A DNA stretch of 64,000 nucleotides from Macrotis lagotis (GCF_037893015.1 NC_133666.1:655180869-655244868); one strand, 5' to 3'. Shown: positions 1 through 12,236, counted from the stretch's first letter. Numbers and translations are program-made. The notes: generated from the sequence alone by a model not told the origin.

Positions 1-2288
1 TGGGAAGCCTTGGTTTCCCCTCTGTGCAAATAACCCAAAGCAGAGAGACTCTAGGTAGGAAGAGAACAGCAAATCTGGGGCAGGAACCTGATGTCAGTGA
101 AGACAAAGAACAGTCTTTAAACCTCTATGCATAGAGACCCAAAAAAAACGGTAAACCTAGACCTTGGAATCTGAGAGCATTAGTTCCTGGAGGGTCCACT
201 TGGGTGACTGAGGGTGGAGGTGACACCTTCCGGTTTGGGCCTAAGGAACTTGGATCTAAGGGCACTTGATCCTGAGAGGTCTCTGTCAATATTTAAAATG
301 GGAAGGACCTGTCCTAAGCCTTCCCCCCGGGAAATCAGGTAAATAAGACTAAAATATAAGGAAAATATAAGGAAAAGTAAGAAGAAAATTACTAAGTATT
401 GTAATGAATTTGGTCTGCCTTTGGGAGAGAGAGCCCTCTCTGCATTCCTGAGACGTCAGGAATTTGCCATTAGCCTGTGTTTTGAAATTCAGTTTGGAAA
501 ATTCTGTTGCATTTTGTGTGATATGTGTTTGTGCCTTGTCTGTCTTTATGTGTTTAGAATGTCTATTTGCTTGTGTGATTTGTTAAACAGGGAAAGGAGG
601 AGTTGGCAAGTTCCCCTAAAGAGTTCCTTGAGTAGCCTCATTTTCTTTTGGACTTTTAGGTAGTATTTATCTAACTCTCTGGCTCTTCCCTTGAGCCTGC
701 TTTCTGCCTGTGTTACAATAGATAATGATACCTCCCTCCTCACTCCTAGGTTGTCTGTTGAGCACTTAAAGAGGGATTTTTATTTTGATTAAAAAGGAAT
801 GGATTATGGAGGCCAAACTACTCACCCTGTTGAGAAGGACCCCCTTCCCTGTTTATGTTCCCTTCTCTTCCCAGTTCTCCATGATTCTGTGGTGATAGAA
901 TGTTTTCCCCCCACTCTCTTTTAGAAAAAGGACTAAGAGAGACAGAAAATTACTTCAGGAAGAATTAGTAAAATAAATGCTCAAAGGAACCTTATTTTTG
1001 AAATAAAAAGAAACAGGAAAGAGATAATGAATATTATCATAGAAAGAAATTCTATCTTAATTTGAAAAAAAAAGAGGTTGTTAGAGAGTCAGGATAATCC
1101 TAAAGTATGTAATGTGATTACCAAAATATGCCAGTATAGGGAAAACTAAATAGTTAATCTTTTCTGGTAATATTGGTTATTACAGAAAATTATGGGACAT
1201 GTAAGGATTTAAGAATACAAGATCAACCATGCCCCCCCCCAGAAAGGATTGTCCCTCTATAAAAGTTATTCAGCTTTACTCTATTTGAAGAAAGGGGGGA
1301 GAGGGACAGGGAATATTCTGATTAGCCTAAGGGATTTTTGGATAACTGCCTTTTCCAGGGTTTTAGCAGTTATAATCAAGAAATGCTAACTATTAAAAGC
1401 TGGGGATGGAATCCTCCGTGGTTTCTGTAGCTGGATAAGCTATGTGATTCTAGTTCAAAATAGTATGAAGAAGAGCTAATGAAAAGGAAGTAAGTATGGA
1501 AATGGGTTAGAGCATGTAGATAGAAGGTTTGACTTTGTATTCCAAAGATGGATTTTGGGAACTTTGTAAAGTGGCTTACACATCATCGTAAGGGGAGAAG
1601 AAAGTGGTTGTGCAGTGCCCCCCCCCACGTGGAAATCAGCCCCTCCCTCACTGGTAGCTGTGCAGAGTTAAGGGAAGGGAGGGGGTTTCTTAAAGAGAAA
1701 AGCTGTGGTTTGGGGAGAGTTTAGAAGAGTTTAAGAGAAGAAAGAACCTTTAAGGGGAAGATTGAGGAAAGATTTTTTACCCTTACCAGTGTCTGGGAAA
1801 GATTCCATGCTTTCTCCCTGGTTTGGGGAAGGGGTGGTGGGTTGGACATATGGTGGGCTCAATCCCATCCACCATCTTGTTAAAACTTGAACCCTAGACA
1901 GAGTCCACTTGAGAGCCTACCCACCCGTGGAAGAAGAGAGCATAGACAGGAGAGAAGCTTTAAAGGGAAAGAGATCCCTCCACAGGTGGGATATGTGATT
2001 GGAAAAAAAAATCTAAGATCCAGGGGTTAAGAGACTCCTTTATTGAAAGGAAATCACGTTTAATGAATATTTGCTGGCCATGTGGCCTGAGAGATGATTC
2101 TCATTGTTTCTAAGGTTTCTGAACTAGAGTTTTGGAAAGCACGCTGAAGGTTTTAAAAGAGGGATACTAGTGTTGTGACATTCTGACAAAGTTTGTACAG
2201 AATGGGAGGAATTAAATAACCTAGATTGTTAAATTAGTTTGGGATTAAACTGTTTTAACACTATTGTAACTTTTGCAAGGAGTTTGGG
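1..2288. other. AT-rich stretch without a recognisable gene
   Basis: No exon-like open frame, RNA gene or conserved protein similarity is seen on either strand. Base composition and texture match 7111-10828 on the other side of the nested retrovirus, so the two were one continuous stretch before that insertion. It may be non-coding interior of an old LTR element whose 3' LTR is at 10829-11270, but no coding remnant supports that here. Confidence 0.5.
2283..2288. repeat. Target site duplication of the class II ERV (left copy)
   Basis: TTTGGG lies directly left of the element and is repeated exactly at 7105-7110 on its right side. A 6-bp duplication is usual for betaretrovirus-like (class II) integration. 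It also fixes the element boundaries. Confidence 0.9.
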
Positions 2289-2625
2289 TGCCGGGTTTTT
2301 ATTTACAACGCCGGCTTCTTAATGCTAGTCCGTCCTCTTACTCACCAGTCCAACGCGTGGTGAGTCTTCGGGGTACCTCCGGCCCCCACTCTTTGATGGG
2401 GGAAGAACCAGACAGAGCACCTGAGGTGGGTCATGAGTCTTTATTCTTCTGTGATCACATTCCCGCTCCTTCCCCCCAACCTCTCAGCAGACCCTTTTAT
2501 CCCCTCTGTCCTCCCTCCCATGAACTCTTACTCAATGAGGGGCCGAGTTCTGTAACATTCCCTTATAAGGTGATTATGTTTCCCCTCTAAGCGACCGCCA
2601 AGCCTCTTCCCCCCGCCCCCCAACA
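2289..2625 (-). repeat. 3' LTR of the class II ERV
   Basis: On the minus strand it starts TGTTGGGG and ends CCCGGCA. A TATA-like TTATAAG is at about 2563-2569 and an AATAAA signal at 2440-2445, giving a compact U3-R-U5 layout. It differs from the 5' LTR only in the length of two C runs, with no substitution in 337 bp. Confidence 0.93.
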
Positions 2626-2650
2626 TCTCCCCCTTTCTGTTTTACAAGGT
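2626..2650 (-). promoter_or_regulatory. Polypurine tract of the class II ERV
   Basis: On the minus strand a purine run (AGAAAGGGGGAGA) abuts the start of the 3' LTR, as expected for the plus-strand primer of reverse transcription. Confidence 0.8.
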
Positions 2651-5600
2651 TATCACTTGGTGTGACCTTAAGCGGTGCTGAGGTTAGCCTTAAGCGGTGT
2701 CATTTCTACTGGCCTCTGATAGCCGGGGGCGAGGAACCCTGTCTTAGGTCATCTCCTTCAACCCAGGACCTTGCCCGTCCTAGGCGCCCGACACCCTCAG
2801 GGCCTGTCTTAGGTGGCTGGGTCAGGAGAAGTTGCCCGTCTTGGGGTTTACCTCGTCTTACCCCTAGGTGTCACATGTCATGCATGGCGGCTAGCCAGAC
2901 TTGGGGATCCTCCCCCCGTCTCCATGGCCATGAAGGCTTTCTGAGTAAGAAGCATATAGCCCCTCTGTCGCCTAGCTAGGCGGCAGAAACAGACAACAAG
3001 TAGGGTGATTCCCAGAATCAGCGTCCTTGTTCACCCTCAAGGGGGTATCCTCCCGCCATCTGGCAATCCCTCCATGGTATGGGATCCTCGATGTTTTCCC
3101 CTGTGGCCACACATGAGGGGCCCCACCGAGGCAGAAGGGAGCCCCATCGATGTATTGGTCCGTGCTACCGGAAGGGGAGAGGGAATAACTCGGAGTATTC
3201 CCCCATGTCGGATTTCCTTCAGATGGAGCACCTCCAAGGATCCCTACGATGATCAGAAGGCCTGAAAAAGAAAGAAATTCCTCTCACCCCGTAGGGTTGG
3301 GCATTAATCAAGGTCTCTTATCTTGTAAACAGGGAGCCATCTTTCTGGCTCTTCTATCTTATCCTCGGGATGAAATGACAGGTGGCCCTGTCTTCTGTTC
3401 TTTACCGTTACAGGGCCATGCCAACCTCCCTCTTCATCTCTCCACATGACTTTAGAGCCTGGTAGGGCCTTGGTGGGAGAGGGCAGGAGCGTTGGTTCTT
3501 TCTTAGCATGTCCTTTTGGGGAGAAAAATCTCTGGGCGGCTGTAGTGCCGTCATCCCTGACTTGTAGGAAATTCATGGTAAATAGTACCTGAGACAGGTC
3601 TGAATGGGTCAGTGACCTGCCAACTCCCCCTTTCTGTTTAAAAGGATAGGATGTAGCAGAGTATCCATGTAGGACGGTGAACTGATAACGTTTACTGGGG
3701 GCTTGGAAATTGATCGCGGGGAGGGAAAAGGCAAATTTTTCTTTGTCCTCCGGGTGGAGGGGAATGCTATAGAAGCAGTCTTTAACATCAATCACTATAA
3801 TAGTCCACCCTTGCGGGACTGCAGTGGGCATAGGGAGACCAGGTTGGAGGGTCCCCATGGGTACCATGTTGGCATTTACTGCCCGAAGATCAATCAACAT
3901 TCTCCAACTCCCCCCTTTCTTTTTTATGACAAAGACGGGGGAGTTATACGGGCTAAGGGATGGTTCCACTTTGTTCTCGTGCAGGAGGGTCATTACTATG
4001 TCTGTGAGGGCGATGAGCTTTTCTTTTGTCAGGGGCCACTGCTCAACCCAAATAGGTTTCTTATTAATCCATGTTATTCTGGGGGAAAAGCTCATCTCTA
4101 GAGTGGCCCCAATTAATTTCCCCGCAGGCTATCAGGGGTGGCAAGTGTCAGGTTAAGCTGGCTCAAGATATCTCTACCCCATAATGCATAAGGGAGGTTG
4201 GGTAGGCACAGTGGGGTGAAGAGTCCAGATTCTTCCAAAGCTGACCACCGTAAGGCGTGTGCTGCTTTCATGGCAGATCTATTGCCCCCCACCCCCCGTC
4301 ACTGCTTGAGGGCTCTGTAGGAGTGGCCACTCGCGCCTCCACTGTCCCCTATTTATGACAGAGCAATCGGCTCCAGTGTCAATTATCCCTTCGAGCTTCT
4401 GATTTTCCACCGTGACGGTTAACAGTGGTCGCCCAGAGCTGACCGGGTGGACCCAGTTCACATGAGCGGGGAGGGGTCCGCAAGGGCAGCGCCTTTCCTA
4501 CCTCTTGGCCCTGTTTTACCAAGGTGGGAAAGGGGTGGGGGTTTGTGACCCTTACGGATGTGGGACTTCCGGGACCAAAAATGACCTGGGTATGGGTGAC
4601 TAAGTCCACACATCTCTCAGCCCCTGTGATGAGCGCTGGGAAAATATTTAGCTCAATGGGAATCATCGAGGTTTCCCAAGGCCCGATCTCTCTCTGCTGT
4701 GTCCCTTCTCTATAGTCAACCCTTACAGGGATAGTCACAGTAATGGGGCCGCTGTCTTCGAGCACGGGGGGGGCCCCGCGGCCGGGCCCCTCCCTTTCCC
4801 TTTTCCCGACTTCCCTTTGGATTGGCAGAACCTGGCTATGTGACCTGGCTTTCCACAGGAATAACAGGTCGGAACTGAAGTGGAGGGGGGGGCCGCTGCC
4901 TGCACTGTGCTTTGAGGTGCCCTGGCTTTCCGCACCCAAAACAGGTGGGTCTCACCTGCATACCGTGAAGGGCGGTCAGGAGGCTATCCTCCCGGTTCTC
5001 CATGGCAGTCACTAAGGCTTGAATTGAATCCTCGCTGGGCATGTCCAGCAATTTGTCAACAATTCCTTCTAATGAAGCGTCGGGGGGAAGGCTGCTAATG
5101 GCTGCGATCCCTTTGGGGCGAAGACCCTCTTTAATCAATTGTCTCATAAGTAGATCAGATCCCGGGGTGTCTCCCATTATACGAGTCACTGTCTCTTTAA
5201 CCTCGTTCACAAATGAGAGGGGTGTCTGATCTGCTCTCTGCTTCAGCCCAACCAACTTCTGTGTGGCTCTCCCCCCTTTCATGGCTCCAATCTTATCCCA
5301 AGCTGCAACATGTGTTTCTTTAACAGTCTCTAGCTCAAACTGGCCATACTGGGCCTGAACAGCAGGGTCAGTATAGGCTCCAGTTCCACACAGGAGGTCA
5401 ATGGCTAAATCCAGGGGAGTATAACCCCGGGATTTTGCCAGCTTAGAGGCCTCTCTGCGGGCCTGAGCCTTAAAAGCTAAATATAAGGAGGCATCTAGGC
5501 ACGCGGCTGCAATTTCGTCAAAGTCAGCAGGGGTCCAAGGGTGCGTAGCAAAGAGGTTTTGCATCAGTCTTTTTACATAAGGGGAGTTTGGGCCGTATTT

Positions 5601-6747
5601 AGTCACGGCCTCCTTAAGTTCCTCAAGCATCTTAAAAGGGACAGGGCGGTAGTCTCGGGCTCCGGTAAGGGGGTCCGTAAATACCGGGTAGAGGCCCCAG
5701 TCATCCCAGTCCACCTCCTCCCCCTTTCTCTATTGCTATGGAGGCACTGGTGGCAAGTAGGCCGGATGGGCGGAGCCCTTGAGGGGATCTCTGAAGGGCA
5801 GACAAGGAACACGGGGGATTTTTTGCCTCTGTTTCCTGGCTGGGCCGCCAAGCCTGGGGCGCGGCAGCTGTCCAATCAGCGCGGACTTCTCCCTCCTCGT
5901 CAGCAGCCTCCCGGTCCCACCTACTCACGCTCCTCTTCCTGCCACCCCCTGAGGGCTGTTTGCACCCCTCCCTTCCCGCGCTCGGAAACTTCCGGCCCTG
6001 AATCTTCTCCCTGGGGGCCCCTTTTTCCCCCATTGTTTCTTCTAAGTTCCTCCCACGGATACAGGGGAGGGGGTGGCCTTCCCTCTTCCTCTGGGCTCTC
6101 TGAATCCGATCCCGCCAACGAGCTACCCACCTGAGTGCTGATTGTTCGTGCTAAAGTCACCTTCTGGGGATGCAGGGCTGCATCCACTATCTTATACACT
6201 GTAAAATCCTTGGGGGTTAGTTTTCCCGGGCAGGTGTCATTATAGGAGGCCATCTGCTGCCCTACCACCTTCCATTTATCTGGTTGGATCCCACTATGTT
6301 GCACCCAAGGGCAGATGTTCCAGATATTCTCAACAAAAGCACGGCACGTCTTGATAGGTAATTTACGACCATGCTTAGCGCAGAGTTTATAAAGCTGCCC
6401 TGCAACGGCCTCTTTTTCCTCCGGCTCAAAGGCGGGAATACTATTCCGGCCCCCCATGCTGTCTACTAGCCGAGGCTGCAATCCTAACAGGTGGCAGAAC
6501 TGGAAAGTTCCCGTTCGGCAAAAGAGAAGGAGGAAGCAGGGCACAATCAGACAGGCCAGCACGGCAAGGAGCGTGATTAGAGCAGAATGAGAAAGGGGAG
6601 AGAAAGAAAGCATAGTCAACACAATAGGGGTATGTCCTTCAGGCAATATCTGAGAGTAAACGCCCTCTCCTTCCTCCCGGTCAGAAACGACCGAGGCTGT
6701 CTGGAGAATCCGACCAGCGGATTCAGACGTTCCCTAGCAAAATCAGG

Positions 6748-6765
6748 TCCCGGGTTTCGGCACCA
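6748..6765 (-). promoter_or_regulatory. Primer binding site matching tRNA-Phe
   Basis: The plus strand reads TCCCGGGTTTCGGCACCA two bases from the 5' LTR edge. This is the 3' end of mammalian tRNA-Phe including CCA, recognised from the acceptor/T-arm sequence of the cytosolic tRNA. The minus strand therefore carries an 18-nt complementary primer site. Confidence 0.85.
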
Positions 6766-6767
6766 CT

Positions 6768-7104
6768 TGCCGGGTTTTTATTTACAACGCCGGCTTCTTA
6801 ATGCTAGTCCGTCCTCTTACTCACCAGTCCAACGCGTGGTGAGTCTTCGGGGTACCTCCGGCCCCCCACTCTTTGATGGGGGAAGAACCAGACAGAGCAC
6901 CTGAGGTGGGTCATGAGTCTTTATTCTTCTGTGATCACATTCCCGCTCCTTCCCCCCAACCTCTCAGCAGACCCTTTTATCCCCTCTGTCCTCCCTCCCA
7001 TGAACTCTTACTCAATGAGGGGCCGAGTTCTGTAACATTCCCTTATAAGGTGATTATGTTTCCCCTCTAAGCGACCGCCAAGCCTCTTCCCCCCGCCCCC
7101 AACA
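6768..7104 (-). repeat. 5' LTR of the class II ERV
   Basis: This is the second 337-bp LTR copy, with TG...CA ends on the minus strand and the same TATA-like and AATAAA elements. TTTGGG at 7105-7110 completes the target duplication. Confidence 0.93.
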
Positions 7105-7992
7105 TTTGGGATTTTAAAACTCTTGTAACACCTTTGGGCTAAGAAAAATAGTACTGGGTTAACTAAGAAGAAAAATACCTAGGTTATAAGGGATGTTTAC
7201 TGATTTCCTTTGGGGAAAAAAAAAAGCTCTAATTAGTTTTAATGTTGAATAATGCTAACAATTGTATTTTTATTTTGGATAGAGCTTTTGGAATGTCAGT
7301 GCTGGATTTTCTGTATAAGGTACTCTAAAGTTTTTATCAAACTTAACTGTTGGGAAGTTAGTTAAGTTGTAATTACATTGGGGTTTTTAAATGTGTCATG
7401 TATGAGATTGGATTCTGATAATTTGAAAAAGACAAGTGTAAAGAACATGGGATATTCATTTTGCTCTTGTTCTAAGGGAAATGAGATGTTTAAATAAGAA
7501 TCTTAATGTTTAATGTATATTAACAATGCATGTTTAATTTTAAAGAAGTCAAGAATGTGGACTTCTCTCTTACTGAAGACAGCTGATTAGGGCTCTCAAC
7601 AAATTGCAGTGGTGGGCCTTATTGTAAGGTAACTTAGTGATGAATAAGATGTTTTAATCAATTATGTGAGTCTTTTGTAACCGCAAGGATTATATTTGCA
7701 ATATTTAGCTATCTATTGTGAATATGTTATTTAAATACTGTAATTTTAAAGCCTGGGATTAAGGTGATTGCTTTGAAGGGCAATAAGGAAAATATGAAAA
7801 AGTATGACCCTTTCTGGGATAGATCTGTGGGTTCATGAATAATGTACTAATGGAAGGATTGCTTTAAAAAGAATCTAGTAATTTGTGTGTTACTCTGTTA
7901 CTCTTATTGCTGTTCTGTTATAATGAAATTAATAATGCATGTTGGAAATTTGAAGCTACCTAAGATGTTTTAATGGTTTTAAAGAATTCTGA

Positions 7993-8152
7993 GGGGTGGC
8001 TAGGTGGTGCAGTGAATAGAGCACTGGCCTTGGAGTCAGGAATACCTGAGTTCCAATACAGTCTCAGACACTTAATAATTATCTAGCCATGTGGCCTTGG
8101 GCAAGCCACTTAACCCCCATTGCCTTGCAAAATCTAAAAAAAAAAAAAAAAA
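7993..8152 (+). mobile_element. Marsupial tRNA-derived SINE (WSINE1/SINE1-like)
   Basis: Full-length head, CCTAGCTGTGTGGCC-type core and poly-A tail. The target duplication AATTCTGA is at 7985-7992 and 8153-8160. Confidence 0.9.
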
Positions 8153-8178
8153 AATTCTGAAAAGTAATTTGTATGTTA

Positions 8179-8323
8179 GGAGGCAGCTGGGTGGCACAGT
8201 GGTTAGAGCACTGGCCCTGGAGTCAGGAGGCCTGGGTTCAGGTCAGGCCTCAGATACTTAGTGATTGTCTAGCTGTGTGACCTTGGGCAAGTCACTTAAC
8301 CCCAATTGCCTTGCCAAAACAAA
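8179..8323 (+). mobile_element. Marsupial tRNA-derived SINE
   Basis: GGAGGCAGCTGGGTGGCACA head and the usual TGACCTTGGGCAAGTCACTT core; tail short and degraded. It lies in the same orientation just after the copy at 7993. Confidence 0.88.
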
Positions 8324-8382
8324 TATGCTGAGGATGACTAGTAGGTAAACAAGTTTATGTATAAAAGTTTCTAAAAATATAT

Positions 8383-8409
8383 ATGTGTGTGTGTGTATGT
8401 GTGTGTATA

Positions 8410-8465
<56 letters not shown>
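8383..8465. repeat. (TG)n/(TA)n microsatellite
   Basis: A short TG run passes into about 58 bp of nearly pure TA. It explains the IYIYIY-type open frames on the minus strand. Confidence 0.95.
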
Positions 8466-8468
<3 letters not shown>

Positions 8469-10828
8469 TTGGGAATATTTTAGATCTATATGTATATTCC
8501 AAAGCAGTGGTTGTTTGCTTTGAAGTAAAAGCACTATATAATATAGGAAAAATAAACACAAGATAATTTGATATTTCTCTATGCAATCTCCTGGACAAAG
8601 GAGGCATTTATTTGTTGTAAGATATAACAGACTAGAAGGAGGTTTCTCTAGCCAAGGGGAATCTGATATACTATCTTTATATATAGATAGAGTAGATATG
8701 ATTTCAGACAAAGGGATGTCTCTAGTAAGAGGTAGGAGATAGGCCTGCAGGGCCAGTCACAGTTAGAATACCTGGTTTTAGGCAAAGACCCAGGAAGGAT
8801 ACTCAGAGCTTTAGGTAGGGGGCTTCATTAATTGGGACTACATTAAGATTGTAATTGGAATTTAGTGAATTGTATTCAATTGAAGTTCTAACTAGGTAAA
8901 ACAACTATTTTAGATCACAGGATTTTTAATTGATTTTCTCTTATGTCAGATACCAGGATGGTCAACAGAAAGAAATGCTACTGGGTAAATGTTATGTTCT
9001 TGGAGCCAAGGAAGCCAATGGGTCAAGGATGTCAGGTGACAGGGATGAGCAGCCGAAGGGGCAACTTCTCAGTATGGCTGAGGTTGGACCCCTTTGACTT
9101 GATTTCCCCAAAATGACATTTGGATAATATCTCACCTGGAAGAATAAATCTGGCCTAAGACATTTGACTTACCCACGTGACCTGCCTAGACACAGACATT
9201 CAATACTCATATCTGTAAAAGAATTTTTTTTAATGTCCTGGATCTTTATAGTTAGTTACTAAGCAAACTAAAAAGGTTTTAGGTGAATTGGATCTAATAG
9301 CCAGAGATGGGTTAGGTGTCTGGCTCTGACACTTGCTATCAGCTACATGCTAAGGTAGGAATTAAGTTTCCTTAGTTTTTTTTTTTTGTGTTAGAGGGGA
9401 TATTTAGGTAAGGAGAAGTGTTGGGAGCCAGGGCCCCTGTAAAGAAGAATGGGAAATTCTTAGGATAACTACAGTTTCAAATTCTAGTTTAAGGAAAGGA
9501 ATGTGAGTTAGATAAGTATACCAGGAAAAGGAAAATATGGGAATATTTTGAAAAAAAATCATTTTGGTTAAGGATGTTAGAGTCATTGTAATGGGAACAA
9601 AGGTTAAAATTGTTTTATTTTAAACCAGATGTTGGGTACTCTTGGAACAAAGATGACTGTTGAATGTATATGTTACAAGCTTGTGAGTTTGCTCATGTAG
9701 TAAAATACTAATGGAAGTCAAAAGTGTTAAAAGTGAAGTATGTGTGTCAATATGGCAGTAAGGCAAAATGTAAATTGTAATAAGCTCCAGAATCTCATTG
9801 TTTTGTGATGGAAGACATGTGATTTGAACTGAATTAAGATGTTAAGCAGTTTCTTTACCAGAAGACAAGTAGTCACCAGAACTGGAGAGTACTTTTTGGA
9901 ACAGATTCAGAGGATGCTGAAGGATATTGGATGCCTCCAAGAGAGAAGAGAAGAGGAGAAGAGAGGAGAGGAGAGGAGAGACACTGAACCAGTTCCATCT
10001 CCACCATCTCTCACCTATGTGTACATTGTTTATCTGTAACTTCTCCTTGACTCTGTAAGAATGACACCCCCTACTTATGCCCTTCTCCTTATGGAAAGGA
10101 AGAGGGGAGGCAGGGTGAAAATGTTCTCCATTGAGAGAGAAAGAGAGATTAGTGGGTGGCAGTACCCCTGGGTCTGACCTAGATTCTCAGTTCCTGAGCA
10201 GAGGTGCACTGTGGCACAGGATTCTGATCCAGAGGAGAGAAACACCAGTGGCATAAGACTGAGTCAGTTCAGGGTGACTATTATTTATAACTGACTGGCC
10301 AGGATATTTACCTGGGGAGTAGAATATGTCTGAATATGTCCAGAAGCAGGGTGCATATATTCTGGATTGTACAATTTAGAGATGGGTGGCCTCAGACTCA
10401 CGTGAGATTAATGATGGTACCTGATCCTTTGTAAAGATATGCAAACTGGGGTATTTATTAAGGGAAACTGATTGTGAGTTAGTATGGACTTGCAAGTAAA
10501 GTGCAGAAATGTCCATTTGCAATAAAAATAATTTAAGGAACATCACTAGGTATATTAGCTATTCTTGGGGTTAATCCAATGACACAAAATCAGGGATTTA
10601 GTTTGATCAATTTTGAAGCCAGGAAGACCTTTCTAAAGACTTTGGTATAAAACTTAAAGTGGAAAGAAAGTACAGCAACCTTGGAAATGTACCTATTATC
10701 ATGGTGATTTATAGGGCTTATCTAAAAGGGTCCCTGGGAAGTAAGGAGGTGATCAGGGAGTTGTTATTTAGACTTAAGGGCCAACTCAGAAATGTGAAGA
10801 AATCTCATCAAAATAAAAGAGGAGGGAT

Positions 10829-11270
10829 TGTGTGGGATAAAGTTCTGAGATTTCTTCAGTAAAAAATTATAGATTGAATCTGGTTAGCTATGTGCCCCTC
10901 CTCCCTTGACAAAGCAAACTTCTTATCTGTTGATGTCTGGAGAATCATTCAATTCCAGGGACTAAAGAAATAATCTGGTTTCAGTTTGAATTTTATGTTC
11001 TTTTCCCTAAATCAGTTTGCTTTGCTTGAATTCTATGCCCCTTTCCCTAGGGTGGTTTTCATGTTTAGATTGTAAGACCACATCCTCCTTAACAAGGGTG
11101 GGTCAGTTGGGGGGAGGGGGAGTCGAGTTAGGATGTGTGTGATTCTTGGGCCTTTTGCTTTTGCCTCAATCTCTCTGATTGTGGCCCGTTTCTCGAGAAA
11201 CAAAAAAAGCCTTCTCTTCATACCTTGAGAGATATCTGAAAATGTATTTAAGTGGCATTTGTCCCACGCA
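10829..11270 (+). repeat. Older LTR (solo or 3' LTR), about 442 bp
   Basis: It begins TGTGTGGGATAAAG directly after a purine-rich AAAAGAGGAGGGAT and ends TTTGTCCCACGCA. The two ends form a 13-base imperfect inverted repeat, as LTRs do. I see no partner LTR in the window, so the family and the element's other end are unknown. Age is greater than that of the class II ERV, judged only from the lack of any coding remnant beside it. Confidence 0.5.
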
Positions 11271-11479
11271 GTTTAATGTTGTTTAGTCTCATGATTTCTC
11301 ATTCATGATTACCTTTTTTTATACTTCTGTTGATTCTTGTGTTTTGAATGTTAAATTTTCTATTCATCTCTGGCCTTTTCATCTGGAATTCTTGAAAGTT
11401 ATTTTTTTTTTATTTCTTTTACCATTTGGCCAATTCTGATTCTTGGGAGTTATTTTATTCAGTATTCTTAAATTTATAT

Positions 11480-12090
11480 ATACATATATATTCTTATTTT
11501 TTCAATTACAAATAAAAACAATTTTAGTATTTTTAAATTTTTGAATTCCAAATTCTTTCCCTCCCCTCTCATTGAGAAGGAAAGCAATTTGATATGAGTC
11601 ATGCAAAACATATTTCTGTATTAATCATGTGAAAAAAAAGGTTCTCCCCCCCAAAAAATAGATCAAGAAAAATAAAGCAAAAAATGTGTACACTTTGATC
11701 TGAATTCAGACTATCGATAACATTTTTCATCATTGAGTCTTTCAGAATTTTCTTAGATCATTGTATTGCTGAGAATAGCTAAGTCATTCACAGTAGATCA
11801 TTCTATAATTTTATTACTATGCGTAATGTACTCCTGTTCTGCTCATTTCATTTTGCGTCAGTTCATTTAAGTCTTTCCAAGTTTTTACTTACCATTCATT
11901 CAAAGGAAAGTTCCATTCATTCCTATGCCTTCTAGTGTTTTTATTTTAAATAGTACTTTACTTTTTCCAATTAAATGTAAAAACATTTTTTTTAAATTTT
12001 GATTTCCAAATTTTTCTTCACTCCTCCCCTCCCCTAAAGGGGCAAACAATTTGATAAAGATAATACATATGCAATCATGTAAAACATATT
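11480..12090 (-). mobile_element. L1 3'-end debris
   Basis: T-rich plus strand with repeated phrases (TTTCAATTACAAATAAAA, AATTCTTTCCCTCCCCTC, GCAATCATGTAAAACATATT) that recur at 43.4 kb. The pattern fits the 3' UTR of a marsupial L1 on the minus strand, in two overlapping diverged pieces. Confidence 0.55.
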
Positions 12091-12236
12091 TCTTTTTTTA
12101 TTTTATTTATGGAAATGGGGTGAAGAGTGATTTGCCCAAGGTCACACAGGCAATTATCAAGTGTCTGTAGTCACATTTGAACACAGGCCCTGACTCCAGG
12201 GCCAGTACTCTATCCACTATGCCACCTATCTGTCCA
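12091..12236 (-). mobile_element. Marsupial tRNA-derived SINE
   Basis: The reverse complement shows the GTGGATAGAGTACTGGCCCTGG head and CCTTGGGCAAATCACT core, diverged from consensus. It is inserted in L1 debris. Confidence 0.85.

Larger units (their letters stand above)
2289..7104 (-). mobile_element. Class II (betaretrovirus-like) endogenous retrovirus, young but broken
   Basis: The element is 4.8 kb, minus strand, with two 337-bp LTRs, 6-bp target duplications, a tRNA-Phe type primer binding site and a polypurine tract. On the minus strand gag is recognisable: a matrix-like part near 5.9-6.6 kb, a class II capsid near 5.0-5.7 kb, and two CCHC zinc knuckles near 4.84-4.95 kb. A protease with the DTGA active-site motif lies near 4.4 kb. 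Reverse transcriptase of the HERV-K/betaretrovirus type (WPLTKEKL, SPYNSPVFVIKKK, LPMPTAVPQGW) lies near 3.7-4.1 kb, and an integrase C-terminal-like stretch near 3.3-3.5 kb. A short hydrophobic anchor plus basic tail near 2.9-3.0 kb may be all that is left of env. Pol and env are only partly represented, the frames carry several breaks, and the copy is not intact. It was probably copied with proteins supplied by relatives. Confidence 0.93.
7111..10828. other. AT-rich stretch, no gene; two SINEs and a microsatellite
   Basis: Apart from SINEs at 7993-8152 and 8179-8323, the TG/TA microsatellite near 8.4 kb and a GA-rich patch near 9.94-9.98 kb, no feature is recognised. The last bases (AAAAGAGGAGGGAT) look like a polypurine tract next to the LTR at 10829, so the stretch may be degraded LTR-element interior. 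Confidence 0.45.

Noticed and set aside
3703-4156. Plus-strand frames of 110-132 codons
   Set aside because: Antisense to the retroviral pol region.
4379-4939. Possible dUTPase domain in the ERV between zinc knuckle and protease
   Set aside because: Betaretroviruses often have one there, but I could not see the diagnostic dUTPase motifs, so no claim is made.
5541-6134. 197-codon plus-strand frame
   Set aside because: Antisense to the retroviral gag region, with no similarity to any protein I recognise.
8355-8711. 118-codon minus-strand frame with IYIYIY
   Set aside because: Translation of the TA/TG microsatellite.
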